From: QQWI01 sp964522015
GTDB lineage: Bacteria; Bacillota; Clostridia; Peptostreptococcales; Acidaminobacteraceae
Reading direction: 5' to 3'
Length of the DNA: 52,593 nt
NCBI GenBank assembly: GCA_964522015.1
Contig: CAZFST010000031.1
Location: 1-52,593 of the forward strand
In this document: positions 23,121 to 31,831 of the stretch, in pieces
Layout: each line of letters begins with the position of its first letter
Numbering within the stretch: position 1 is the first letter of the stretch
Position numbers and translations under genes: made by a program
Notes under the pieces: model-generated
What the model saw: the letters and a program-made list of their open reading frames with translations, nothing else
Databases searched by the model: none
Told to the model about the DNA's origin: nothing

Positions 23121-26100
23121 ATGACTGAACATAATCCAGCAGAGTGGTTTAAACTTGGTAAAGTTCAACAATTTGAAGGGAATCATCAAGAGGCTGTTAT
23201 TAGTTTTGAGCAAAGTCTGATTGGTGAATGGCGAGTAGAAATTGTGGTTAAGGAGCTTTATAATAGCTTGGTCAAGCTTAGACGTTTTGAACAAGCGCTT
23301 ACAATTTTAGATCGTTATCAAGATAAAATAACGCAAAAGGAATGGCTAGGCAGAGAGCGTTTAAATATTTACAAAAAGCTTGGTGCAACCGAAAAAGTCA
23401 GTGATATTTATTGTGATTTGTTAAGAAAAACCAGTGACTTTAAAACCGCTCAGGAATTGATCAACGAACTCACGCTCTATTATTATCGTCAAGAGCTTTA
23501 TGATGCCTATGATTTATTTATTGAATCTTTTTCAATGGATGAAGTGTTGCGAAAATGGCTAAGTGTCCTACATATCAAATGGATTTTACATGTTTTTAAA
23601 GATCTAAAAGTCGCTTTGAAATCACATTTTAAAATAAATGGCACCTCAGCTTCGGAGAAAATGAAACTCGAGGTTTTTTATGTTTGTCTGGAAAGCTATG
23701 CCGAACGGACTGAATTTAAGTATCTGGTCACCGACCATTTAACAAAGCAGGTAAACGGCCTCATTAATCACTATAACAATGAGATTAATCAAGATGCTAG
23801 AGGGTTATTGCTTAAGTATATGAGCATCCCTTGCTACGAATGGTCCATTGAAGCGATTATCAAATTAGGCCAACGTTTTATGAAAGAAAGATCAACCCGT
23901 ATAGAGCTTCAGCAATATGCGCAAATGCTATTAAAACAAGAAGATATGGTCCTGCTGAATATTTTAGTTAGTGGGTTGCCTGATCTCTACGACCTAGATG
24001 AAGACCCTTCAGCCAAAGAAAGCAACTTTATTCAAGAAGATCTTGGCGCCTCTGGAACACAAGTAAACCAATGGCCAGAGGATGATTTGCCACCCTTGGA
24101 TCTACCTGATGAGTTAACCCTTCACATTCCCAAATGGTCAAACTCTGAGATGCAGTATTTGGATGCCTTTATAGAAAGACTTGGGCATAGTATTGATTTA
24201 GGCCTTCGGTATGTGAAGCAATTTGTGGTTGCTCCTATTAGTAGTTATGCCTTATCTTATGATGAAACAACGGATACCCTTTGGCGTATGCGTAGGCATT
24301 ATGAGAAAAACGTGACAAAAGACGGTTGGATTTGGTTCAAGCACTTAATTGACCTCTTGTTAAAAGATTTGACAAATGTAGGACTTTGGATGGAAGTGCC
24401 CTATGTTGTGATGCAAATGGCTCAATCAAAAGTGGTTCTGCCAGTTAGCAAAAGTGTTTTAGCCCAGGCAGGGAATAATGCTTGGCTTTATGCTCTCTAT
24501 GGGATAGATAAAAAGTTTGATGATTTTACAGTGCCTGTGAAAGAACTTTATCAAGAGTCCTATAATCGTTTGACCCATCAAGATATGTGGCAAGAGTTCG
24601 TCCATTATCACCATGTCATGGGGGCACTGGGATTTGATTTGTCTCTTTGGGATCAACTTTATGGCATGTGGAAATCCGTTATTTATGTTGAAAAAATCAT
24701 GAACGATTCAGCTGTAGACGATTCCCAGGGGCCTCGGGTTCAAAGGGTTATATCAGAAACTCATTATGCCATGATAGATACTAAAACCCTTGAGTCAATA
24801 GAAGCTTTATTATTTGTGCTGTCGCAGGATTTAAAGACCCTTAAGGGATCTTCTGAAAGTCATCGCTATATGCGGTTTTTTAAAGTGGTATTTGGGAATG
24901 CTCTGCAAAATGTTAACCAGCAACAGGACTTAGTATTTTCTGCCCGTGCTAAAAAGCTCCTTGACTTTTATTTGGAACTTTGTGGCCCAGATAAGATCAA
25001 TGTCTGTGTTGCCCTTTTAAAGGACCACCAATTTGATCAACCTAAAGAACAATTGGCTACTTATTTAGCCACGATTTGTACAGTAAAGTACTTTGAACGC
25101 TCTGAGCCTCAACAAACAGGTCTGAATTCGGGTCTTCAACAAAGTCTTTTTGAGATGGTGACCCAGTTGCTCCTAACAGAACAAGATCAAGGTCTAAAAA
25201 GGGCATTCTTAATGCTAAAGGATGGGCTTTTAGTTGGTGATATGAAGGTTGAGGTTGATACCAACGGATTGTTGCTTTTAAATCATGTGTTGACCGCCAT
25301 GGTTAAGGGTGAGTCCCTTGATGAACAGTTGCTCCTTGAGGCAAAGGTGGCTTTGCTTGAGAGCGTTGAATTGGATGGGGGTCTGGCGTTATTTGAAGTT
25401 CTTTATCATCTTGATCCAACATCCCTAGGAATTCACTTCCACTTGATTGATTTCTTATTGTGTAATCGGCAATACGATGAAGCGTATTTAAAACTCCAGA
25501 GTTGGCTGACAAAATACAATGGAATCAATGAACCATCGGAATTTGACAGGCAACTCTTTGAAACCTGTTTGTATCAGTTCACTTGGTTACAAGATACGAC
25601 CACAGCCTATCATGATCAAACAATTTGGCAAAATCAAATTGACCTATTGCCAGATCCTATGTTCTATCTAGAATTACATCAATTGATTAAGCCGTTGATA
25701 AAATTTCTTAAGCGGGACCAACTGGACTTTTTAAGAGATGTTTTTATCCACTGGGATTCAGAATTGTATGGGGAAGTATTGCGACTGCAAGGGGATAGTC
25801 TTTTATTAAGAATGCCTGATGTGATAAGACTATGTCAGTTTATTTTTTCTGCAGATTATTTTGCTAATATTTTAAAAATGCATGAGGGTCACCCTAGCCA
25901 CATCTATCTGGCTGCTTATTGTGATTTTGAAGCTAAAAATAACCCTGAACGTTATCGTTTCTTTCAGATTATTAAAACCAATTATCGCAGTGTCTATGGT
26001 CCTTATGAGCGATGGCTGGTTTTTTCTCATGGTAAAGTGGCATTTCAAGATAAAAAATGGCATGATGATTTGAATGATTCGATTGTGCACCAAAGACGGG

Positions 26101-26687
26101 ATCAATTTAAGTGGCTTTGCGCCTTAATTGCTTTTGTAAAGGGTTCTTCTTATGCCAGCGTACAGATTGCTAAGTGCCTGGAGGACCTACGGTTACCAAA
26201 ATGGGAACAAGATGGTTTTTGGCGCATGGCTTATGATCTCATTTCTATTGGTCCCTTAGCCCACCACATTGGTGAAGATGCTCTCAAACAAGGCCGTTAT
26301 AAAGATGGTTACCATTTTTATCGTCATTTAAACTTTGCCGATTTGGGTCTACTGATGAATGATGAGATTAAATTTAAGAAGAATCCTGAGGCTAAAAACC
26401 AAATTCGTCGTTATTACTTTGCCTATTTAGCTTACAAGTTATCAAATGCAGGAGTTGAACGGGGAGAAAAGCCATTAGAAAGCCGATTAACCCAGGCTCA
26501 ATGGCGAGTATTTCATAAGTCTTTGTATGAGTGGCTATGGCATTCGGATACCAGTGTATCCTTGAGAGAGGCCTACCGATTATTATTGATGAAATCCAAG
26601 CAGTCTGACTATATTGTGCTTTGGTATGCTGGGGAACAGCGACATATTGGCAATCTTCAATTGGCAGATAAGCTGGAAAGACTCTGA
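23121..26687 (+). CDS. Large helical-repeat (TPR-like) protein of unknown function
   Basis: This 1188-aa protein has no signal peptide or membrane segment. The first 100 residues contain TPR-like pairs (AEWFKLGKVQQFEGNHQEAVISFEQSL and LYNSLVKLRRFEQALTILDRY). The rest appears almost wholly helical, with further TPR-like sections near 770-840 (LDPTSLGIHFHLIDFLLCNRQYDEAYLKL) and 1060-1100. An acidic/proline-rich linker lies at about 290-340. No catalytic motif is seen, so it may be a scaffold for protein assembly. ATG 23121 follows AGGGGGC. It is a single gene 62 bp after corA and 53 bp before the Fe-S aldo/keto reductase. Confidence 0.75.
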   Translation: MTEHNPAEWFKLGKVQQFEGNHQEAVISFEQSLIGEWRVEIVVKELYNSLVKLRRFEQALTILDRYQDKITQKEWLGRERLNIYKKLGATEKVSDIYCDLLRKTSDFKTAQELINELTLYYYRQELYDAYDLFIESFSMDEVLRKWLSVLHIKWILHVFKDLKVALKSHFKINGTSASEKMKLEVFYVCLESYAERTEFKYLVTDHLTKQVNGLINHYNNEINQDARGLLLKYMSIPCYEWSIEAIIKLGQRFMKERSTRIELQQYAQMLLKQEDMVLLNILVSGLPDLYDLDEDPSAKESNFIQEDLGASGTQVNQWPEDDLPPLDLPDELTLHIPKWSNSEMQYLDAFIERLGHSIDLGLRYVKQFVVAPISSYALSYDETTDTLWRMRRHYEKNVTKDGWIWFKHLIDLLLKDLTNVGLWMEVPYVVMQMAQSKVVLPVSKSVLAQAGNNAWLYALYGIDKKFDDFTVPVKELYQESYNRLTHQDMWQEFVHYHHVMGALGFDLSLWDQLYGMWKSVIYVEKIMNDSAVDDSQGPRVQRVISETHYAMIDTKTLESIEALLFVLSQDLKTLKGSSESHRYMRFFKVVFGNALQNVNQQQDLVFSARAKKLLDFYLELCGPDKINVCVALLKDHQFDQPKEQLATYLATICTVKYFERSEPQQTGLNSGLQQSLFEMVTQLLLTEQDQGLKRAFLMLKDGLLVGDMKVEVDTNGLLLLNHVLTAMVKGESLDEQLLLEAKVALLESVELDGGLALFEVLYHLDPTSLGIHFHLIDFLLCNRQYDEAYLKLQSWLTKYNGINEPSEFDRQLFETCLYQFTWLQDTTTAYHDQTIWQNQIDLLPDPMFYLELHQLIKPLIKFLKRDQLDFLRDVFIHWDSELYGEVLRLQGDSLLLRMPDVIRLCQFIFSADYFANILKMHEGHPSHIYLAAYCDFEAKNNPERYRFFQIIKTNYRSVYGPYERWLVFSHGKVAFQDKKWHDDLNDSIVHQRRDQFKWLCALIAFVKGSSYASVQIAKCLEDLRLPKWEQDGFWRMAYDLISIGPLAHHIGEDALKQGRYKDGYHFYRHLNFADLGLLMNDEIKFKKNPEAKNQIRRYYFAYLAYKLSNAGVERGEKPLESRLTQAQWRVFHKSLYEWLWHSDTSVSLREAYRLLLMKSKQSDYIVLWYAGEQRHIGNLQLADKLERL

Positions 26688-26740
26688 TTGGAGATGCAGC
26701 ACGTTCAAACTGCAGTGATACAGAAATTGGAGGATCGGCG

Positions 26741-27937
26741 ATGCAAAAGAGATCGGTTAAGCCAGGTGGTGATCAATTGTCAATTTTAGGATATGGCGCC
26801 ATGCGATTTCCTACAAAAATGGGGATGATTGATGAGGCTAAGGCTATTGAACAGTTACATTACGCCATTGACAATGGTCTCAATTATATTGATACTGCTT
26901 ATATTTATCACGGGGGTCAGAGTGAGACGCTGATTGGTAAAGCTCTAAAAGGGGGATACCGAGAGAAGGTCTTTATAGCCACCAAAATGCCCCCATGGCT
27001 AGTGCATACTGCAAAAGACATGGAGTCTATTTTTGAAAATCAACTGGGGCGTTTGCAAGTTGAGACCATCGATTACTATCTCCTTCATGCTCTTAATAAA
27101 GAAAACTGGGAGAAGTTTTTAGCGGTTGATGCCCTGGGGTTTTTAGAGGCTAAGCGTGCAGAAGGTAAAATTAGACATATTGGTTTCTCTTTTCATGGGG
27201 ACAGAGCTCTCTTTAAAACCATTGTAGATGCTTACCCATGGGACTTTTGCCAAATTCAATATAATATTTTGGACGAATACGTTCAAGCTGGTAAAGAGGG
27301 ATTGATGTATGCCGCAAGTAAGAATTTAGCGGTATTTGTGATGGAGCCCCTAAGGGGTGGCACTTTAGCTCGGAAACAACCCCCTGAGGTGCAAGAACTC
27401 TATGCCCATTACCCGCAAAAACGGACACCTGTTGAATGGGCCCTGAAGTGGTTGTGGAATCATCCGCAAGTGACTTTGGTTCTATCAGGTATGACTGAGG
27501 ACCAGCACCTTCATGATAATTTGGCATATGCCAAGGAAATGCTCCCAAATAGTATGACCCTTGATGAAATTGCCCTAATTGACGGGGTCAAGGATATCTA
27601 TAAAAGGAATCAGCGAATTCCTTGTACTGCCTGCCAATACTGTATGCCGTGCCCCTTTGGTGTGGATATACCAAGGTGTTTTGAACTCTATAATGCCAAA
27701 TATCTTTTGCATCAACCGGTTAAGACTTTCTATTGGATGCAATTGGCGGGCCTTAACGGTAAACCATCCCATGCTTCTCTTTGTACTGGTTGTGGCAAGT
27801 GCGTCAAGCTATGCCCACAGAGCATTGCGATTCCAAAGGAGCTTGGTGTTGTTGCCAAAGACCTTGAAGGGCCTTTTATGAAGCCTGTTATCAAGGTTGG
27901 GGGTTCTGTGCTGAGGGCTTTTTCTAAGAAGAAATAA
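26741..27937 (+). CDS. Aldo/keto reductase with C-terminal 4Fe-4S domain
   Basis: In this 398-aa protein, residues 1-285 form the AKR TIM barrel: LGYGAMRFP, NYIDTAYIYHGGQSE with catalytic Asp/Tyr, IATKMPPW and the HIGFSFHG strand. The C-terminal part has CTACQYCMPCPFGVDIP and CTGCGKCVKLCPQSI, Cys sets for Fe-S clusters. Such fusions are common in anaerobes and probably pass electrons to an unknown carbonyl substrate. ATG 26741 follows TTGGAGG. The stop TAA at 27935 is followed in frame by a KGKD repeat tract. Confidence 0.9.
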   Translation: MQKRSVKPGGDQLSILGYGAMRFPTKMGMIDEAKAIEQLHYAIDNGLNYIDTAYIYHGGQSETLIGKALKGGYREKVFIATKMPPWLVHTAKDMESIFENQLGRLQVETIDYYLLHALNKENWEKFLAVDALGFLEAKRAEGKIRHIGFSFHGDRALFKTIVDAYPWDFCQIQYNILDEYVQAGKEGLMYAASKNLAVFVMEPLRGGTLARKQPPEVQELYAHYPQKRTPVEWALKWLWNHPQVTLVLSGMTEDQHLHDNLAYAKEMLPNSMTLDEIALIDGVKDIYKRNQRIPCTACQYCMPCPFGVDIPRCFELYNAKYLLHQPVKTFYWMQLAGLNGKPSHASLCTGCGKCVKLCPQSIAIPKELGVVAKDLEGPFMKPVIKVGGSVLRAFSKKK

Positions 27938-27943
27938 GGGCTT

Positions 27944-27996
27944 AAAGGCAAAGATAAAGGCAAAGATAAAGGCAAAGATAAAGGCAAAGATAAAGG
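27944..27996 (+). repeat. 12-bp tandem repeat, four copies, in frame behind the AKR stop
   Basis: AAAGGCAAAGAT is repeated four times exactly (27944-27991) plus AAAGG. Read in the frame of the upstream gene it encodes (KGKD)4-KG and ends at a TAA at 27998. Only the TAA at 27935-27937 separates it from the reductase frame. Confidence 0.95.
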
Positions 27997-28013
27997 ATAA
28001 AAAAGGATAGAAA

Positions 28014-28056
28014 AAACGCCCCTGACTTTTTTTGAATCATGAAGTCAGGGGCGTTT
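28014..28056. terminator. Bidirectional terminator between convergent genes
   Basis: AAACGCCCCTGACTT (28014-28028) and AAGTCAGGGGCGTTT (28042-28056) form a 15-bp stem with A and T tracts on the outer sides. It serves the aldo/keto reductase on plus and the GNAT gene on minus. Confidence 0.9.
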
Positions 28057-28059
28057 GGT

Positions 28060-28656
28060 TTAAAGTTCTTTTACAAGGCAGGTGTATTGGTGTCCGTGGA
28101 CGTTGTAAATGCATGATTCTACAAAACCACATTTCTCATACAGCTTTTTAGCGTTTGGGTTTTGTAAGTCTGCAAGGATGCTGATGGTTTTAAAGCCCGA
28201 TGCTCGGGCAGTGGCTTCGAAAGCGGCGATGATTTGGCTTGCGTAGCCTTTGCCCCGTGCTTGAGGGTAGACTGCCAGGTTGTCGATGTAAAAAGCGCCT
28301 GCTGGGGCTTCGCGGGCTGCTAAGAGCTGGCGCTGGAGGTCTTGTGACACAAGGTGGCCAGCCTTTTTAACGAGACTTAGTGTGTTCTCTGTAAGGTGGG
28401 CCATTTGGTCCTCGGGGTAGGCTATGCCTGACGCTAAGATATGATGGTCTTGGTCGGTGACTACTACAGAAAAAGTGTGTGAAAATCGGGTTTCTTGTGA
28501 CTCAATAAGGGGTATTAATCTCTTAGTCGCTTCTGTTTCATTTGTTGCCCCTGTAAATTGCTGAGCTAGATCTTCTATGGCCATTGCAATTAAAGGTGCG
28601 ATAACAGGGGCATCAGCGGAAACAGCGGGTCTTAAAATCGTGTTCAAAATGGCCAT
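28060..28656 (-). CDS. GNAT-family N-acetyltransferase
   Basis: This 198-aa acetyltransferase carries FYIDNLAVYPQARGKGYASQII (about 122-143) with the acetyl-CoA-binding Q-x-x-G-x-G pattern, and LADLQNPNAKKLYEKCGFVE at the end of the fold. The first 60 residues hold an extra helical segment (IAPLIAMAIEDLAQQFTG). The substrate is unknown. ATG 28656 follows AAGGAGA. It is divergent from the flavodoxin gene, with only 32 bp between starts. Confidence 0.88.
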   Translation of the reverse strand: MAILNTILRPAVSADAPVIAPLIAMAIEDLAQQFTGATNETEATKRLIPLIESQETRFSHTFSVVVTDQDHHILASGIAYPEDQMAHLTENTLSLVKKAGHLVSQDLQRQLLAAREAPAGAFYIDNLAVYPQARGKGYASQIIAAFEATARASGFKTISILADLQNPNAKKLYEKCGFVESCIYNVHGHQYTCLVKEL

Positions 28657-28688
28657 AGGGTCTCCTTAAAATTGAAAGGTGGTAGCTG

Positions 28689-29348
28689 ATGTCGATACAA
28701 GTGGTTTATTTCTCAAGAACGGGTACAAGTGCCGCTGTGGCAAAAGACATAGCCATGCATTTGGACTTGGAGTTATTTGAAATACAAGATGATATGAATT
28801 GGAAGGGTATTTTAGGTTTTTTAAAAGGGGGCTACTACGCTTCTAAAAATAAGCCAGTAAGATATCATCTATTCAATGTCGATAAAGGCAAGATTGAAAA
28901 TTATTATAAACCTTCAGATATTATTATTGTGGTGACGCCTCTTTGGGCTGGTGGCTCTGCACCGGGGGTGCGAACTTTTATTTCCGATATGCAAAAGCAA
29001 AGACTTGACGGTATGGGTACGGTGCAAAAGCAGCCTGAATTTCACTTAGTGGTCACTTCCAATGGGTCGGTGGCAAAAATAAGGGATGGCTTTGTTTCTG
29101 TCACTGATATTGTCAAATCTCGTAAGGATGGTAAAGCTGTTGTGACCCAATTTGTTAAGACTTTCAAACAAAGGATTTGTCCACTATGTGGCGGTGACAA
29201 TGGCTGTCAACACGATGCGAAAGCTTGTTGGTGTGTTGAAGCTAAAATACCGCAAGGGTTAATTGATCGCATACCTGTTGAAAAAAGAGGGACCGCTTGT
29301 ATTTGCAAAAAATGTGTAGAAACGTATCACCGTGAAGCCCATGAATAG
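28689..29348 (+). CDS. Flavodoxin-like protein fused to a cysteine-rich CWC domain
   Basis: In this 219-aa protein, residues 1-150 are flavodoxin-like: VVYFSRTGTSAAVAKDI matches the FMN phosphate loop T/S-x-T-G-x-T with variation, and VTPLWAGGSAPGVRTFI matches the second FMN loop. Residues about 160-215 match the cysteine-rich CWC family pattern: CPLCGGDNGC, ACWCVEAKIPQGLIDRIP, ACICKKC. CWC proteins are small and of unknown function, probably metal-binding. The join suggests an FMN redox protein acting with a metal site. ATG 28689 follows GAAAGGTGG. It overlaps the lipoprotein gene by 8 bp. Confidence 0.85.
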   Translation: MSIQVVYFSRTGTSAAVAKDIAMHLDLELFEIQDDMNWKGILGFLKGGYYASKNKPVRYHLFNVDKGKIENYYKPSDIIIVVTPLWAGGSAPGVRTFISDMQKQRLDGMGTVQKQPEFHLVVTSNGSVAKIRDGFVSVTDIVKSRKDGKAVVTQFVKTFKQRICPLCGGDNGCQHDAKACWCVEAKIPQGLIDRIPVEKRGTACICKKCVETYHREAHE

Positions 29349-29922
29349 ATACTGGGTCTTAATTCTAGTGATTTGTGTGGTACTAGGAGGTTGTTCGGTT
29401 GTAAAACCAGAGGTATCTCCTGTGCCAACGCTTTTAAGTAGTGCCTATGCCGTGGTTGAAACATTGAAAAATCAGGATATGGCTAGCTTTTCTAAATGGG
29501 TCCACCCTTCACTGGGGGTTCGTTTTTCTCCCTATACCTTCGTGGATGTCAAAGCAGACCAAGTTTTTCAGGCGCAGCAACTCGTAGGGGTCTTGGAAGA
29601 TGCTGCAGTATTAACATGGGGCAATTTTGATGGGTCAGGAGAACCCATAAATTTAACTGCTTCTCAGTATCTAAAGGATTTCGTGTATGATCGGAATTAT
29701 TTGGAGCCCCAGATGATCGGTCTAAATACCTCTATTGGTCAAGGAAATTCAACCAATAATATGGCTGAAGCTTATCCGGATGCTGAGTTTGTGGAGTTTC
29801 ATTTTAAGGGTATCGACCCGCAATACGAAGGCCTAGATTGGTCCAGCTTGGTGGTTGTGATGCAGCAGATTGATGGGAAATGGTATGTGGTTGGGATTGT
29901 GCACATGGCTTGGACGATTTAA
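29341..29922 (+). CDS. Lipoprotein, NTF2-like or hypothetical
   Basis: This is a 193-aa exported protein. The signal peptide MNRYWVLILVICVVLGGC ends in lipobox LGGC, with acylated Cys18. The mature part (SAYAVVETLKNQDMASFSKWVHPSLGVRFSPYTFV...) resembles small beta-rich lipoproteins seen in Clostridia with Ser/Pro linkers; no enzyme motif is visible. ATG 29341 lies inside the end of the flavodoxin-CWC gene (ATGAATAG overlap), so translation is coupled. GTG 29332 is a weaker alternative start. Confidence 0.75.
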   Translation: MNRYWVLILVICVVLGGCSVVKPEVSPVPTLLSSAYAVVETLKNQDMASFSKWVHPSLGVRFSPYTFVDVKADQVFQAQQLVGVLEDAAVLTWGNFDGSGEPINLTASQYLKDFVYDRNYLEPQMIGLNTSIGQGNSTNNMAEAYPDAEFVEFHFKGIDPQYEGLDWSSLVVVMQQIDGKWYVVGIVHMAWTI

Positions 29923-29980
29923 CTTTTAGCCAGGTTTAGAGTTTTAGATCTTATAATTATTTTAATCTTTTGAATGCGGC

Positions 29981-30010
29981 TTGACAACTATTTGGTATTA
30001 GTGTTATCCT
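29981..30010 (+). promoter_or_regulatory. Promoter of the T-box leader
   Basis: TTGACA (29981-29986) is followed after 17-18 bp by TTATCCT (30004-30010). The leader RNA would start near 30017. No other gene lies between it and the synthetase. Confidence 0.7.
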
Positions 30011-30020
30011 ATTAAAAATT

Positions 30021-30273
30021 ACCGTTGATTGGAAGAGTAGTCACTTAAAAAGCTGAAGCGAGCAGGGGATTGGTGTAAGCCCTGTGCTGGATAAGTGGCG
30101 AAGGACATCCAGGAGGTGTTTGTGTAAGATGGAAACAATCAGTGTTTCCATTCAAGCAAACCGGTCTAACCACCGTTAAAGGGTTACTAAGATGACTTGC
30201 TTGCGAGTCAACAAGGATGGCACCGCGAACAACTTTCGCTCCTTATTTTTTAAGGAGGGGAAGTTTTTTTAGT
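30021..30273 (+). promoter_or_regulatory. T-box leader: Stem I, specifier and first antiterminator/terminator
   Basis: Stem I contains the AGAGTA bulge (30034-30039), a CACTTA/TAAGTG helix, the AGCGAGC...GGGGATTGGTGTAAGCCC apical region, and a specifier loop GAAGGACATCC where GAC (30104-30106) reads as an Asp codon. The T-box sequence TGGCACCGCG lies at 30218-30227; its TGGC fits the discriminator G73 of tRNA-Asp. The following CTCCTT/AAGGAG helix with a T run (30238-30270) is the first terminator. Uncharged tRNA should favour the antiterminator and raise synthetase expression. Confidence 0.85.
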
Positions 30274-30366
30274 TCAGGGCTTGCTTTGTTGACCAGTTTA
30301 GCAGTCAAATAAGGGTGGCACCGCGTGAATACGCCCCTTAAACAGACAAGTTTAGGGGCTTTTTTT
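30271..30366 (+). promoter_or_regulatory. Second T-box antiterminator/terminator module without Stem I
   Basis: A short hairpin TTGAC/GTCAA (30289-30306) is followed by a second complete T-box sequence, TGGCACCGCG (30316-30325), with the same TGGC. A strong terminator follows: GCCCCTTAAAC (30333-30343) pairs with GTTTAGGGGC (30350-30359), then seven or more T. There is no second specifier stem in the 45 bases available, so both modules must share the upstream Stem I or act through tRNA 3' end pairing alone. Confidence 0.8.
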
Positions 30367-30409
30367 ATGCCCCGAATCCACAGGCAAATGCCAAGATAAG
30401 GAGTCAGGT

Positions 30410-31765
30410 ATGGGACAAACAACAACGGAATCTACTATGAACACTGTAGCAAGAGGCATTGAAATTTCACGGACCATGATTCATCAAACCCCACAAATAT
30501 ACAGCACAGACCCGTCTCGAGAAATTAAGGTCAGTGGTTGGGTCCATCGCATTCGCAAGCTCAAACAGGTTGTGTTTGTTGTTTTGAGAGACAGAACCGG
30601 CCTCATTCAATGCGTGTTAACGCCACAAGCTTTTGATGCAACGCCATTCGGTCTGGAGTCAGTGATTCAACTGACTGGTTGCTTGACAGCGAATCAGAAT
30701 GACTTTTTTTCCTTTGAGCTCTTGGTTTCCCAGGTGGCTGTTTTGAATTTAGCCTATGCTGAGCCTCCAGTGCAAATCAATGGTCCCGAACTTGAGGTGA
30801 ATTTGGATACCCTGCTGAATAACCGGGTATTGACTCTAAGACATCCAAAAGAAAATGCGATTTTTAGAATTCACGCTGCACTTTCCCAGGCCTTCAATAA
30901 CTTTTTGACAGGTCAGGACTTCACTCAGATTTTCTCGCCAAAACTTGTGAAAGAAGGGGCTGAAGGTGGTGCTAACGTCTTTAAGATGGACTACTTTGGT
31001 CAAATTGCCTATTTGGCCCAAAGTCCGCAGTTCTACAAACAGATGATGGTGATAGCGGGTTTCGAGAGGGTTTTTGAAATTGCGCCTGTTTTTAGAGCAG
31101 AAGCCCATAGCACCAGCCGCCATTTAAACGAGTATATCAGCTTGGACGTAGAGATGGGCTTTATCAGCTCAGAATACGAATTGATGGCAATGGAAACGGA
31201 ACTTCTTCGAAGCATGCTGTCTCAGGTTTCGGTTCAAGAAGCGAAATCCTTGGCGCTTCTAGGGGTGACTTTGCCAGTGGTGCCAACAGAAATCCCGTCT
31301 ATTACTTTTAATCAAGCATTAGCGCTTTTAGAAACACATTTTCAACGAACAGACCTGGATGGGGACCTTGACCCAGAAGCAGAACGTCAATTGGGTCGCT
31401 ATTTTCAAGAAAAGACAGGCAGTGAATTTTTGTTTGTTACAGACTATCCAAAGCGAAAACGTCCCATGTATGCCATGCCCCTGGGTGAAAGCGGTACCCG
31501 AAGCTTTGACTTATTATTCAGAGGTCTAGAAATCACAACAGGCGGGCTACGAATTCATCAGCGCCAGCAGTTGGTTGAATCCATGGTGGCAAAGGGTTTA
31601 AACCCTAAGCAGTACAGTAGCTATTTGCAAGCTTTTGAACATGGGGTACCCCCACACGGTGGCTTTGCCATTGGCCTTGAACGGTTAAGTGCACAACTTT
31701 TAGGGTATGCTAATATAAGACGTACCAGTGCATTTCCAAGGGATGGGGAGCGTCTAGTGCCCTAG
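30410..31765 (+). CDS. aspS: Aspartate-tRNA(Asp/Asn) ligase, archaeal-type class IIb
   Basis: This 451-aa class II synthetase has an N-terminal OB-fold anticodon domain (KVSGWVHRIRKLKQVVFVVLRDRTG). The catalytic core carries motif 2 (RVFEIAPVFRAEAHSTSRHLNEYISLDVEMGF) and motif 3 (GGFAIGLERLSAQLLG). The absence of the GAD insertion domain makes it the short archaeal/eukaryal type, often non-discriminating and able to charge tRNA-Asn for later amidation by GatCAB. ATG 30410 follows AAGGAG. It is controlled by the T-box leader, whose specifier reads as GAC. Confidence 0.9.
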   Translation: MGQTTTESTMNTVARGIEISRTMIHQTPQIYSTDPSREIKVSGWVHRIRKLKQVVFVVLRDRTGLIQCVLTPQAFDATPFGLESVIQLTGCLTANQNDFFSFELLVSQVAVLNLAYAEPPVQINGPELEVNLDTLLNNRVLTLRHPKENAIFRIHAALSQAFNNFLTGQDFTQIFSPKLVKEGAEGGANVFKMDYFGQIAYLAQSPQFYKQMMVIAGFERVFEIAPVFRAEAHSTSRHLNEYISLDVEMGFISSEYELMAMETELLRSMLSQVSVQEAKSLALLGVTLPVVPTEIPSITFNQALALLETHFQRTDLDGDLDPEAERQLGRYFQEKTGSEFLFVTDYPKRKRPMYAMPLGESGTRSFDLLFRGLEITTGGLRIHQRQQLVESMVAKGLNPKQYSSYLQAFEHGVPPHGGFAIGLERLSAQLLGYANIRRTSAFPRDGERLVP

Positions 31766-31798
31766 GCAAATCATTCAAATTGCAAAACGGCAATTAGA

Positions 31799-31831
31799 AC
31801 ACAGAAAGCCAATTTAATTGGCTTTCTGTGT
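31799..31831. terminator. Hairpin between the convergent AspRS and lipoprotein genes
   Basis: ACACAGAAAGCCAAT (31799-31813) and TTGGCTTTCTGTGT (31818-31831) form a near-perfect stem. It overlaps the last codons of the minus-strand lipoprotein gene. The T tract is poor in both directions. Confidence 0.6.

Noticed and set aside
27730..27987. Minus-strand open frame encoding repeated MPLSLPLS units
   Set aside because: It is the shadow of the KGKD-coding 12-bp repeat and the aldo/keto reductase on the other strand, with no ribosome binding site.
27944..27996. Tandem repeat considered as a CRISPR array
   Set aside because: The 12-bp units are contiguous with no spacers, and no cas genes are present.
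30131..30150. GGAAAC/GTTTCC hairpin considered as a separate small RNA or terminator
   Set aside because: Its position between Stem I and the antiterminator fits a linker stem of the T-box leader, and it lacks a T tract.
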